From the NCBI RefSeq assembly GCF_003441615.1, contig NZ_CP031842.1, forward strand, positions 2,922,001-2,986,000: a stretch of DNA of 64,000 nt, given 5' to 3'. The position numbers and the translations under genes are program-made. How positions within the stretch are numbered: the stretch's first letter is position 1; every line of letters begins with the position of its first letter. The DNA comes from Dechloromonas sp. HYN0024 (lineage in GTDB: Bacteria; Pseudomonadota; Gammaproteobacteria; Burkholderiales; Rhodocyclaceae). Positions 51,412 to 59,947 of this stretch are shown one piece after another. Under the pieces are notes generated by a model. The model was given only the letters and a program-made list of their open reading frames with translations. It did not search any database and was not told the DNA's origin.

Positions 51412-54400
51412 ATGGCTGCAGACAACGAAAAGAAAGTTTTCACCCCCTTCACCCAGGAAGAAGGCGACATCCACCTGGGCGGTATTGACGCCCTGGTCCG
51501 CCTGACGCTCGACCAAGTGCGCACCGATGCCCGGCGCGGCCTGAAGACTGGGATGTTCGTCTCGGGTTATCGCGGTTCACCGGTCGGCATGCTCGACAAC
51601 GCCCTGCTCAAGCAGCAGAAGACGCTCCTCGCCAACAACATTCACTTCGTTGACGGCCTCAACGAAGACCTCGCCGCGACGGCGGTGTGGGGTACCCAGA
51701 TGCTGCACACGGTTGGCCAGCAGAAATTCGATGGGGTCACCGGCCTGTGGTTCGGCAAGGCACCGGGCGTGGACCGCTCGGGCGATGCCCTGAAACACGC
51801 CAACTACACCGGCATCGGCAAGAACGGCGGCGTGCTCGCCATTGCCGGCGATGACCCGAGCTGCAAGAGTTCGTCGCTGTGCTCGCAATCCGAGCCGATG
51901 CTCTACCACGTCGGGATTCCCTCGCTCTACCCGGCCAACGTCCAGGAAATCCTCGACTACGGTCTGCACGGCTACAACATGTCCCGTATGGCCGGTGTCT
52001 GGGTCGGCATGAAAATCGTCACCAATGTGGCTGATGGCACCGGCACCGCCAACATCTCGCCGGATCGCCTGAACTTCATCACCCCGGACCTGACGTTCGA
52101 CGGCAAGCCCTTCACACCGAACATGAACCTCGGCATGAACGTGCGCGTCGAGGCGCTCGAGATGGAACAGTCGCTGTACACCCGTCGCCATGAAGTGGCG
52201 AAGCGTTACGCCCGCGCCAACAATCTCAATAACGTCGTCTTCCCCAACCCGGATGCGTGGATCGGCATCATCACCGCCGGCAAGACCTATAACGACCTCA
52301 ACCAGGCCTTCCTGGAGATGGGCCTCGACGATCAGGCGCTGCGTCACTACGGTATCCGCGTCCTCAAGATGGGCATGCTCTTCCCGATGGAACCGACCAT
52401 CATCCGTGAGTTCGCCCAGGGCCTTGAGGAAATCTTCGTCATCGAAGAGAAGCGTCCCTTCCTCGAAATGTTCGCCAAGCAGGTGCTCTACGGCATGGCC
52501 AACGCACCGCGCATCGTCGGCAAGTTTGATGAGGAAGAGAAGGAGTTGCTGCCGCACTACGGCGAGTTCGAATCCGACATCATAGTCCGCGCCCTGTTGA
52601 AGCGCCTGTCGCGCAAGACGCGCATCGAGTCGGCCGAGAACTGGGTCAAGCGCCTCGACGAAATCCACGCCCGCAACAAACTGCCAACGACCAACCGCAC
52701 CGCCTGGTATTGCTCCGGCTGCCCGCACAACAGTTCCACCGTTGCCCCGGAAGGCAGCCTCGTCTCCGCCGGTATCGGCTGCCATACCATGGCCATGTGG
52801 ATGGGCCGCAATGTCGTCATGGGCACCCACATGGGGGCCGAAGGCACGCAGTGGATCGGCATGGCACCGTTCACCGAAGCGCAGCACATCTTCCAGAACA
52901 TGGGCGATGGCACCTACGCCCACTCCGGCAGCCTGGCCATTCGCTACGCCGCCTCGACCGGCGTCAACATCACCTTCAAGCTGCTGCGCAATGACCACAC
53001 CTCGATGACCGGCGGTCAGGCCATCCAGGGCGAAGTGCCGGTGGTCAACATGATCAACGACCTGCTCGCCAATGGCGTCAAGAAGGTCATCGTCACTACC
53101 GACGAACCCGAGAAGTTCGCCGGCATCACCCTGCCGGGCGGCACCGAGGCCTGGCACCGTGACCACCTCGACGAAGCCCAGAAGGTGCTCGCCGCCACCC
53201 CCGGCTGTACCGTGCTCCTGCACGATCAGGAGTGTGCCGCCGAACTGCGCCGCGCCCGGAGTCGCGGCAAGGCCGAGGAGCCGGTGGAAGTCACCGTCAT
53301 CAACGAGCGCGTCTGCGAAGGCTGCGGCGACTGTGGCGAGAAATCGAACTGCATGAGCGTCGAGCCGGTCCAGACGGAATTCGGCCGCAAGACGCGCATT
53401 CACCAGTCCTCGTGCAACAAGGACTTCAGTTGTGTGAAGGGCTTCTGCCCGTCCTTCCTGACCATTACCCCGAACCCGGCCCCGGCCAGTGCCGGCAAGA
53501 AAGTGAAGAAGGGCCGCATCCCGCTCCTTGATCGCGAATTGCCGACGCCGGTGAACAAGGTCGATGACAGCATCGGTTTCAGCATCCACGTCATGGGTAT
53601 CGGCGGTACCGGTTCGGTCACCGTCGTCGCCACGCTGGCCAATGCGGCACGCCTTGAAGGCAAGCACGTCATTGGTCTGGACCAGACCGGTCTGGCCCAG
53701 AAGGGCGGGGCAGTCATTTCCGACATCAAGATTTCGCACGCACCGTTCAAGGGCTCTAACAAGATTTCTGATGGCCGTTCCGACCTCTATCTCGGTTTCG
53801 ACATTCTCAACGCCACCGATCCGAAGAACCTCGACAAGTGCGGCAATGAGCGCACCATCGCGGTCGTCTCAACCACCCAGACGCCGACCGGCCAGATGGT
53901 GTCGAACCGCCATGTCAGCTTCCCCGCCGTCAATGGTCTGGTCGCCGGCATCAATCGGGTCAGTCGGGCCGAACACAACATCTTCCTCGATGGTCAGGCG
54001 ATGGCCGAAGGTCTCTTTGGCGATGCCATGGCAACCAACAACTTCATGGTCGGCGTGGCCTTCCAGGCCGGCACCATTCCGCTCAAGGCCGGTTCGATCG
54101 AACATGCCATCAAGAACTCTGGCGTAGCGGTCGACATGAGCCTGGCGGCTTTCCGCTGGGGACGCATGGCCGTGATTGATCGCGCTTTTGTCGAAGCCGA
54201 GATTGCCAAATACAAGGTCGGTGGGGATATCGCGCTCCAGCCTGCACGGAAGCTCTCGCCAATAGCCCAGGCCATCGTCGATAGCATCGGTACGCAGGGC
54301 GAGGTTAAGCGTCTGGCTGAAATCCGCGTCCCCGAACTGATCGCTTTCCAGGACGATGCCTATGCCCGCCGCTACGCCGACGTGGTCAAACGTGTCGTCA

Positions 54401-54963
54401 GCGCCGAGCAGCGTGCCGTACCGGGTCAGAGCGCCCTATCCGAAGCGGCTGCCCGCTATCTATACAAGCTGATGGCCTACAAGGACGAGTACGAAGTCGC
54501 CCGCCTGCACACTGACCCGGCCTTGCTGGCCGAACTCGACGTGCAGTTCCCGCAGGGCTATTCGGTCAAGTACAACCTCGCCCCGCCGCTCCTGGCCAAG
54601 ACCGATCCGGCCACCGGCCTGCCGCAGAAGCAGCAGTACGGCGCATGGATGGGCAAGGCCTTCGAACGCGTTGCCAAGCTCAAGGGTCTGCGCGGCGGTG
54701 GTCTGGACATCTTCGGCAAGAGTGAAGAGCGGTATCGCGAACGGCAGCTGATCGAGGACTACATCGCCCAACTCGACGACATCATCGGCAAGCTCAATCC
54801 GGCCAACCATGCCGCCGCCGTCGCCCTGGCCAGCGTACCGGACGAGATTCGTGGCTATGGGCATGTCAAGGAAAAAAGTCTGGCGGCGGCGATAGCCCTC
54901 GGCGCAGAGCGCCGGCAGGCTTTCATGACAGCTTCGTCCACCTCCGGGGCACAGATAGCCTGA
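51412..54963 (+). CDS. Fused indolepyruvate:ferredoxin oxidoreductase-type 2-oxoacid oxidoreductase
   Basis: 1,183 residues. The order is: N-terminal pyrimidine-like domain (FVSGYRGSPVGMLDNALL), transketolase-type domain 2, TPP-binding part (YCSGCPHNSSTVAPEGS, GIGCHTMAMWMGR, GDGTYAHSGSLAIRYA), ferredoxin-like cysteines (CEGCGDCGEKSNC, then SSCNKDFSCVKGFCPSF), and a gamma domain (GIGGTGSVTVVATLANAARLEGKHVIGLDQTGLAQKGG). Fusion of iorA and iorB functions in one chain is known in proteobacteria. It would oxidise an aryl-pyruvate or similar 2-oxoacid to an acyl-CoA with ferredoxin as acceptor. It is a single-gene unit with its own sigma-54 promoter; substrate uncertain. Confidence 0.9.
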   Translation: MAADNEKKVFTPFTQEEGDIHLGGIDALVRLTLDQVRTDARRGLKTGMFVSGYRGSPVGMLDNALLKQQKTLLANNIHFVDGLNEDLAATAVWGTQMLHTVGQQKFDGVTGLWFGKAPGVDRSGDALKHANYTGIGKNGGVLAIAGDDPSCKSSSLCSQSEPMLYHVGIPSLYPANVQEILDYGLHGYNMSRMAGVWVGMKIVTNVADGTGTANISPDRLNFITPDLTFDGKPFTPNMNLGMNVRVEALEMEQSLYTRRHEVAKRYARANNLNNVVFPNPDAWIGIITAGKTYNDLNQAFLEMGLDDQALRHYGIRVLKMGMLFPMEPTIIREFAQGLEEIFVIEEKRPFLEMFAKQVLYGMANAPRIVGKFDEEEKELLPHYGEFESDIIVRALLKRLSRKTRIESAENWVKRLDEIHARNKLPTTNRTAWYCSGCPHNSSTVAPEGSLVSAGIGCHTMAMWMGRNVVMGTHMGAEGTQWIGMAPFTEAQHIFQNMGDGTYAHSGSLAIRYAASTGVNITFKLLRNDHTSMTGGQAIQGEVPVVNMINDLLANGVKKVIVTTDEPEKFAGITLPGGTEAWHRDHLDEAQKVLAATPGCTVLLHDQECAAELRRARSRGKAEEPVEVTVINERVCEGCGDCGEKSNCMSVEPVQTEFGRKTRIHQSSCNKDFSCVKGFCPSFLTITPNPAPASAGKKVKKGRIPLLDRELPTPVNKVDDSIGFSIHVMGIGGTGSVTVVATLANAARLEGKHVIGLDQTGLAQKGGAVISDIKISHAPFKGSNKISDGRSDLYLGFDILNATDPKNLDKCGNERTIAVVSTTQTPTGQMVSNRHVSFPAVNGLVAGINRVSRAEHNIFLDGQAMAEGLFGDAMATNNFMVGVAFQAGTIPLKAGSIEHAIKNSGVAVDMSLAAFRWGRMAVIDRAFVEAEIAKYKVGGDIALQPARKLSPIAQAIVDSIGTQGEVKRLAEIRVPELIAFQDDAYARRYADVVKRVVSAEQRAVPGQSALSEAAARYLYKLMAYKDEYEVARLHTDPALLAELDVQFPQGYSVKYNLAPPLLAKTDPATGLPQKQQYGAWMGKAFERVAKLKGLRGGGLDIFGKSEERYRERQLIEDYIAQLDDIIGKLNPANHAAAVALASVPDEIRGYGHVKEKSLAAAIALGAERRQAFMTASSTSGAQIA

Positions 54964-55066
54964 TTGATCGCCCCCTGACCAAAGGGAGCAAGCCAGCGAC
55001 GAGAATTCGCCGGTTTGCGACTTTGGTTGGGGAGCGCACCAAGCCTCCAGAAACTTTTTCCTTCTA

Positions 55067-55093
55067 TTAGCACTCATAGGCAGCGAGTGCTAA
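55067..55093. promoter_or_regulatory. CIRCE element upstream of rpoH
   Basis: TTAGCACTC-N9-GAGTGCTAA, an exact match to the HrcA operator. It ends 33 bp before the rpoH ATG, so HrcA bound here would overlap the promoter or leader. A TATATCTATG stretch follows it. Confidence 0.93.
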
Positions 55094-55126
55094 TATATCT
55101 ATGTAAATGAAGGAGAACATTACGCT

Positions 55127-55987
55127 ATGACCCACGCACTGGCGCTTCCCGTCCCGTCAGCCATTGGTAACATCGACGCCTATATTCAGGTGGCGAACCG
55201 TTATCCGATGCTGTCCGAGGCTGAGGAGATCAGGCTGGCCGAGCGTTTCCACGACGAAGGCGACGTGGAGGCAGCGCGGCAGCTTGTTCTTTCGCACCTT
55301 CGCCTCGTCATCTCGATTGCCCGCGGCTACCTTGGTTACGGCCTGCCGCACGCCGACCTGATCCAGGAAGGCAATATCGGCCTGATGAAGGCAGTCAAAC
55401 GTTTCGACCCGACGCGCGGCGTCCGGCTGGTGTCGTTTGCCATGCACTGGATCAAGGCCGAGATTCACGAATACATCCTGAAAAACTGGCGTCTGGTCAA
55501 AGTGGCGACGACCAAGGCCCAGCGCAAGCTGTTCTTCAACCTGCGCAGCCTGAAGAGCGATTACGAAGCCACCGATACGCTGTCCGGCACCCAAGCCGCC
55601 GAGGTCGCCGCACGCCTGGGCGTCAAGCAGGATGAAGTGGTCGAGATGGAAACCCGTCTGTCTGGCCGCGACATTGCCCTTGAGGGCAACCCGGACGATG
55701 GCGACGAAGCCTTTGCACCGATCGATTACCTCGCCGACTCGCGCTACGAACCGACCCGCGTCCTCGAAAACAAGGCGGTCGCCCGCCTGCACGAGGAAGG
55801 CCTGCACGAAGCGCTGGACACCCTCGACCCGCGCAGCCGTCGCATTATCGAGGCACGCTGGCTGCCGGATGGCGAAGCGGCAACGCTGCACGACCTGGCC
55901 GCCGAGTTCGACGTTTCAGCCGAGCGGATTCGCCAGATCGAGGTCAAGGCCTTGCAGAAGATGCGCGGTGCGTTGACGCCTGCCTGA
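55127..55987 (+). CDS. rpoH: RNA polymerase heat-shock sigma factor (sigma-32)
   Basis: 286 residues. Region 1.2/2 includes YPMLSEAEEIRLAERFHDEGDVEAARQLVLSHLRLVISIARGYLGYGLPHADLIQEGNIGLMKAVKRFDP. The RpoH-specific box is QRKLFFNLRSLK, and region 4 ends with LHDLAAEFDVSAERIRQIEVKALQKMRG. AAGGAG lies 11 nt before the ATG. The CIRCE upstream puts the heat-shock sigma factor under HrcA repression. Confidence 0.97.
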   Translation: MTHALALPVPSAIGNIDAYIQVANRYPMLSEAEEIRLAERFHDEGDVEAARQLVLSHLRLVISIARGYLGYGLPHADLIQEGNIGLMKAVKRFDPTRGVRLVSFAMHWIKAEIHEYILKNWRLVKVATTKAQRKLFFNLRSLKSDYEATDTLSGTQAAEVAARLGVKQDEVVEMETRLSGRDIALEGNPDDGDEAFAPIDYLADSRYEPTRVLENKAVARLHEEGLHEALDTLDPRSRRIIEARWLPDGEAATLHDLAAEFDVSAERIRQIEVKALQKMRGALTPA

Positions 55988-56003
55988 ACGATATTTAGTC
56001 AAA

Positions 56004-56030
56004 GCAAAGGGAGCCGTCGGCTCCCTTTTT
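56004..56030. terminator. Bidirectional intrinsic terminator between rpoH and napH
   Basis: A 7-bp GC stem GGGAGCC-GTC-GGCTCCC followed by TTTTT on the plus strand and preceded by an A-rich stretch that gives T residues on the minus strand. It lies 20 bp after the rpoH stop and 16 bp from the convergent napH stop. Confidence 0.85.
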
Positions 56031-56045
56031 CATGTCCACGCTGCA

Positions 56046-56912
56046 TCAAGCCCGATTATTGAAGCGCGTACTGAAGGTAAATACATCCTTCGAGCAGACA
56101 TCGACACAGCGCCCGCAGTTGGTGCAGTTCGGCGACAGAATAACCGGCCCGATGCCCTTGCACTCTCCCTTGAGCGCGGGCCGGATAACCTGAGGTTCGG
56201 GACAGACTTCAAAACAGTCCATGCAGTCATTGCAGGCCGCCCTGGCCGGCGCCGAGACGCGCAGCAGGCTCCACCGTCCAAGCAGGCTGTAGAAGGCACC
56301 GACCGGACAGAGACGGCCACACCAGCCGCGACTGATCACGAACAGGTCGAACAGGAAAACAGCCAGGACCACGGTCCATGCGGCCCCCATGCCGAAAATA
56401 ATGCCGCGATGCAGCATCGAAACCGGATTGATCAACTCCCATAACACCACCCCGGTCAGTGCCGAGCCGACGATGGTCATGGCCAGTATCCAGTAGCGCG
56501 TCGTACGGCCAAGCTGGGCGCTACCCTTGATACCAAGGCGGGCACGCAACCAGCCAGCCGCATCGGTAACGACGTTGAGCGGACAGACCCAGCTACAATA
56601 GACCCGCCCGCCGACCAGAAAATAGAACGCCAGCACGATACCCAACCCGATCAAACCGAGCGTCACCGGAAAATGTCCGGTGGCCATCGATTGCAGGGCC
56701 ACGTAAGGGTCAGTCAGCGGCAGGAAGCCCAGGGTGTAGCTGTAGGCCAGATTGCCCTTGACCACCCACTGGCCGAACCATGGGCCGGCGAGAAACAGGG
56801 CCAGTATGGAGAACTGCGACAGACGGCGCAGGATCAACCAGCGATGCGCACCAAACCAGCCTTTTTCAGCCACCGCCTCAGCCCCGGCACGTTTGATTTT
56901 GGCGTCGTTCAT
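56046..56912 (-). CDS. napH: NapH-type quinol dehydrogenase membrane subunit
   Basis: 288 residues with about four membrane spans. It carries the Cys motif CSWVCPLN, a second [10 protein letters not shown], and two 4Fe-4S clusters at the C-terminus ([14 protein letters not shown] and [14 protein letters not shown]). It takes electrons from menaquinol or ubiquinol and passes them to NapG. It overlaps napG by 4 bp. No napA, napB or napC is in the window. Confidence 0.92.
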   Translation of the reverse strand: MNDAKIKRAGAEAVAEKGWFGAHRWLILRRLSQFSILALFLAGPWFGQWVVKGNLAYSYTLGFLPLTDPYVALQSMATGHFPVTLGLIGLGIVLAFYFLVGGRVYCSWVCPLNVVTDAAGWLRARLGIKGSAQLGRTTRYWILAMTIVGSALTGVVLWELINPVSMLHRGIIFGMGAAWTVVLAVFLFDLFVISRGWCGRLCPVGAFYSLLGRWSLLRVSAPARAACNDCMDCFEVCPEPQVIRPALKGECKGIGPVILSPNCTNCGRCVDVCSKDVFTFSTRFNNRA

Positions 56913-57796
56913 GGCTTGCCCCCGAGGCCTGGTGGCAAGCTCGGGATGGCCCCCGCCTCGCTGCCCGGCAGGCCGCGCGCCGTGGCCGTATGGCCGCTGG
57001 CCGGATCATAGTGACCGGGCAGAACGGTGCCTTCGGGTAGGCGATCAGGTAGATCGATCATCTTCGATTCGTCGATCAGCGAATGGCCGGCCTTGGCTTT
57101 TTCATCCCAGCCCACCCGGTAGTGCTGGCCAAGCACCCCCTTGGCCAGCTTGGCTGGCAGGACGCGAATTGCGGCTTCTTCCAGGACACAGGATTTCTCG
57201 CACTTGCCGCAGCCGGTACAGTGTTCGGAATGCACCGTCGGCAGGAACATGGCGTGGCGCCCGGTGCGCTGATTAGGCACCATATCGAGGGTAATGGCCT
57301 TGTCGATCACCGGACAGACGCGATAACAGACATCGCAACGCAGGCCAAGAAAGTTGAGACAGGTTTCGTGATCGATCAGCACGGCAAGGCCCATCCTGGC
57401 CTTGTTGATGTCGGTCAGCGAGTGATCAAGGGCATTGGTCGGGCAAGCCTTGATGCAGGGAATGTCCTCGCACATCTCGCACGGAATGTTGCGCGCCGTG
57501 AAGTAGGGCGTTCCGGTCGCCACCGGCGCCTCCGGCCTGGCCAGTTCAAGGGTTTCATAGGGACAGTCGCGGACACACATGCCACAGCGAATGCAGGCCC
57601 CGAGAAAGTCATCCTCCGGACCGGCGCCGGGTGGGCGCAGGGCCAGTGCCGGCAAGGCCTTCGCCTGTTTGGCGTAAAGCCCGAGGCCAAGGCCGAGCAG
57701 GCCCACCCCACATACCATCTTGGCCGAATCGAACATGAATTGGCGGCGAGCTGCACCACGCTTGGCTGGGTTTTGTTTAATCGTTTTCACTGGCAT
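56909..57796 (-). CDS. napG: NapG-type periplasmic ferredoxin
   Basis: 295 residues from the ATG at 57796 (a TTG 39 bp upstream is an alternative). The N-terminus has an [23 protein letters not shown] segment, a Tat-like signal. Four 4Fe-4S motifs are visible: [38 protein letters not shown] and [17 protein letters not shown] half-site (57886-57890) with a poor partner lies about 90 bp upstream, not enough to claim FNR control. It acts with NapH. Confidence 0.92.
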   Translation of the reverse strand: MPVKTIKQNPAKRGAARRQFMFDSAKMVCGVGLLGLGLGLYAKQAKALPALALRPPGAGPEDDFLGACIRCGMCVRDCPYETLELARPEAPVATGTPYFTARNIPCEMCEDIPCIKACPTNALDHSLTDINKARMGLAVLIDHETCLNFLGLRCDVCYRVCPVIDKAITLDMVPNQRTGRHAMFLPTVHSEHCTGCGKCEKSCVLEEAAIRVLPAKLAKGVLGQHYRVGWDEKAKAGHSLIDESKMIDLPDRLPEGTVLPGHYDPASGHTATARGLPGSEAGAIPSLPPGLGGKP

Positions 57797-57935
57797 TCCA
57801 TTCTGCCGTCGCTGATGCGCCCCGCAAGCCATCAACTGTCGGCCCCACCAATCTACGCCTGTGGATTCGTCACGCTTTAGCGCAGATCAATTTGAAACGA
57901 TGCCGCCGAGCCATTTGCCCGACTGTTGACCACCG

Positions 57936-58697
57936 TCAAAGGCCGGGCACGATGCGCCGGACGTTGTTCGCCGTGGCGGCGATGACCTCGGCCCGAGTAA
58001 GCCCACGCAGGTCAGCCAGGACATCTGCCATACGCGGCAATTCGGCCGGACTATTGCGGCCACCATTGAGCCAGGCCGGCGGGATGTCCGGTGCGTCGGT
58101 TTCAAGGACGATGGAGTCGAGCGGCAGCGTTCGCGCCAGTTCGCGGATACGGGTCGATCCATTGAAGGTCATCGCCCCGCCAAAACCGAGGGCAAAGCCG
58201 AGCTTGATGAATTCATCAGCCTGCTGCCGGCTGCCATTGAAGGCGTGGGCGATGCCGCCGCACACCCCCACCCGGCGCAGTTGCTTGAGAACGGGATCAA
58301 CGGCCCGCCGGACATGGAGCAGCACGGGCAGGTCGAAGTCACGGGCCAGCTTGAGCTGCTCGACAAAGAAATGTTCCTGAAGCACCGGATCAATCTCGCT
58401 GACGAAGTGATCAAGGCCGATTTCGCCAATCGCCACAGGCTTTTCCTGCACCAGCCAGGCACGCAGAACGGCAAGATCGCCCGCTTCGGCCTGCATCACG
58501 TATAGCGGGTGGATGCCATAGGCGGCAAGGCAACCGGGATAACGTGCCACGATCTCCCTGGTCTTGGCAAAACCGTTCACAGCCACCGCCGGGACAAGGA
58601 TTTTACCGACACCAGCTGCTACCGCCCGGGCATGCACCGCATCACGATCGGCATCGAACTCGGCCGCATCGAGATGACAGTGGGTATCAATCAACAT
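57936..58697 (-). CDS. tatD: TatD-family metal-dependent deoxyribonuclease
   Basis: 253 residues from the ATG at 58697, chosen because it starts MLIDTHCHLD as the family does; the longer frame runs back inside dadA. Metal ligands: THCHLD, the Glu in KPVAIGEIGLDHFVS, LHVRRA, GGIAHAFNGS and LETDAPDIPP. It overlaps dadA by 7 bp. Confidence 0.92.
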   Translation of the reverse strand: MLIDTHCHLDAAEFDADRDAVHARAVAAGVGKILVPAVAVNGFAKTREIVARYPGCLAAYGIHPLYVMQAEAGDLAVLRAWLVQEKPVAIGEIGLDHFVSEIDPVLQEHFFVEQLKLARDFDLPVLLHVRRAVDPVLKQLRRVGVCGGIAHAFNGSRQQADEFIKLGFALGFGGAMTFNGSTRIRELARTLPLDSIVLETDAPDIPPAWLNGGRNSPAELPRMADVLADLRGLTRAEVIAATANNVRRIVPGL

Positions 58698-59947
58698 GTG
58701 AGAAAAGGAAAATCCGGTTCGGGCCTGGACCCGCTGATCATGTCGGCCAAAGCTGCTGCCGAGCCGCAGGCCATCGTCCAGCCCAGCGTACCGTGGCCGG
58801 TGTTGAGCCATAGATTGGAATAGCCTGTCTGACCAATGATCGGCACGTTGGACGGGGTCGCCGGGCGCAGGCCGCACCAGAACTCCGGCTCGCCGACTGT
58901 TTTCAGCTCGGGAAAAAGCTGGCGGGTGCGCGTGATCAGCGCCTGACAGCGGACCGGGTTGAGGTCAAGGTTATAGCCATTGAATTCGGCTGTCCCGGCG
59001 ACGCGCAAACGGTTACCAAGGCGTGAGTACACCAGCCGGCATTCGTCATCGGTCAGGCTGACCGTCGGTGCGACGCTGTCCTCGGACAGCGTCAGCGTCG
59101 CCGAATAACCCTTGGCCGGATAGACCGGCAGGGTGATCCCGAGTGGTTTGATGAGCTGCGGCGAATAGCTGCCCAGAGCCACAACATAGGCATCCGCCGT
59201 CACCGTTTCGAGCTGCCCGTCTGCTCCACGGATGCGGACGCCGCTGATTTGTCCGCCAGCCCGCACAAGATGGTCGATATGCGTTTCATAACGAAATCCG
59301 ACCCCGGCAGCCGATGCATGCTCGGCCAGTTGGCAGGTAAATTTGTGGGCATCGCCCGATTCATCCGACGGCGTGTAGTCGCCACCGACGAGCAAACCTT
59401 TCGCCCCGGCCAGCGATGGCTCGAGCGCCAGGCATTTGGCGGCGTCGACGGTCACCCGATCCAGCCCGAATTCGCGCATCAGCTTTGCCGCCTCGATGGC
59501 CGACGCAAACTCTTTGGGGTCGGTGTAGATATGCAGGATGCCACGCTCAAGATGATCGTAGTGCAGGGCCAGCTCACGCCGCAGGCGCTGCAGACAGCCA
59601 CGGCTATAGAGGGCCATACCGACAATTGCCGCCATGTTGCGGCGAGTCCGCGCCGGCCGGCATTCACCGAGAAAACGCAACCCCCATGCCAGTTGTGCGG
59701 GATCGGCCCGCCAGCGCCAGAGTAGCGGAGCATCTTCGCGCCCCAGCCATTTGAGCAGGCGGCTCAGGGCATGCGGATTGGCCCACGGCTCGGCATGTGA
59801 GACGGAAATCTGGCCGCCATTAGCAAAACTGGTTTCGTTGCCGGCAACGGGCTGGCGCTCGATAACCGTCACCTGGTGCCCGGCCCGGGCGAGATACCAC
59901 GCACTTGTCGTGCCGACGACACCGGCACCCAGCACGAGTACTTTCAA
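58691..59947 (-). CDS. dadA: D-amino acid dehydrogenase
   Basis: 418 residues. The FAD-binding N-terminus is KVLVLGAGVVGTTSAWYLARAGHQVTVIERQ; the conserved stretches FANGGQISVSHAEPWANP and ending GHGTLGWTMACGSAAALADMISG match DadA. It oxidises D-amino acids to 2-oxo acids and feeds electrons to the respiratory chain at the inner membrane. The start overlaps the spoT stop by 4 bp. Confidence 0.92.
   Translation of the reverse strand: MKVLVLGAGVVGTTSAWYLARAGHQVTVIERQPVAGNETSFANGGQISVSHAEPWANPHALSRLLKWLGREDAPLLWRWRADPAQLAWGLRFLGECRPARTRRNMAAIVGMALYSRGCLQRLRRELALHYDHLERGILHIYTDPKEFASAIEAAKLMREFGLDRVTVDAAKCLALEPSLAGAKGLLVGGDYTPSDESGDAHKFTCQLAEHASAAGVGFRYETHIDHLVRAGGQISGVRIRGADGQLETVTADAYVVALGSYSPQLIKPLGITLPVYPAKGYSATLTLSEDSVAPTVSLTDDECRLVYSRLGNRLRVAGTAEFNGYNLDLNPVRCQALITRTRQLFPELKTVGEPEFWCGLRPATPSNVPIIGQTGYSNLWLNTGHGTLGWTMACGSAAALADMISGSRPEPDFPFLTC

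Noticed and set aside
51577-53739. 720-residue open frame on the minus strand
   Set aside because: Antisense to the fused oxidoreductase gene, rich in His, Gly and Arg as expected from a reverse-frame shadow, no family motif.
58698-58877. 60-residue N-terminal extension of TatD
   Set aside because: It overlaps dadA, and the family starts at the MLIDTHCH sequence at 58697.
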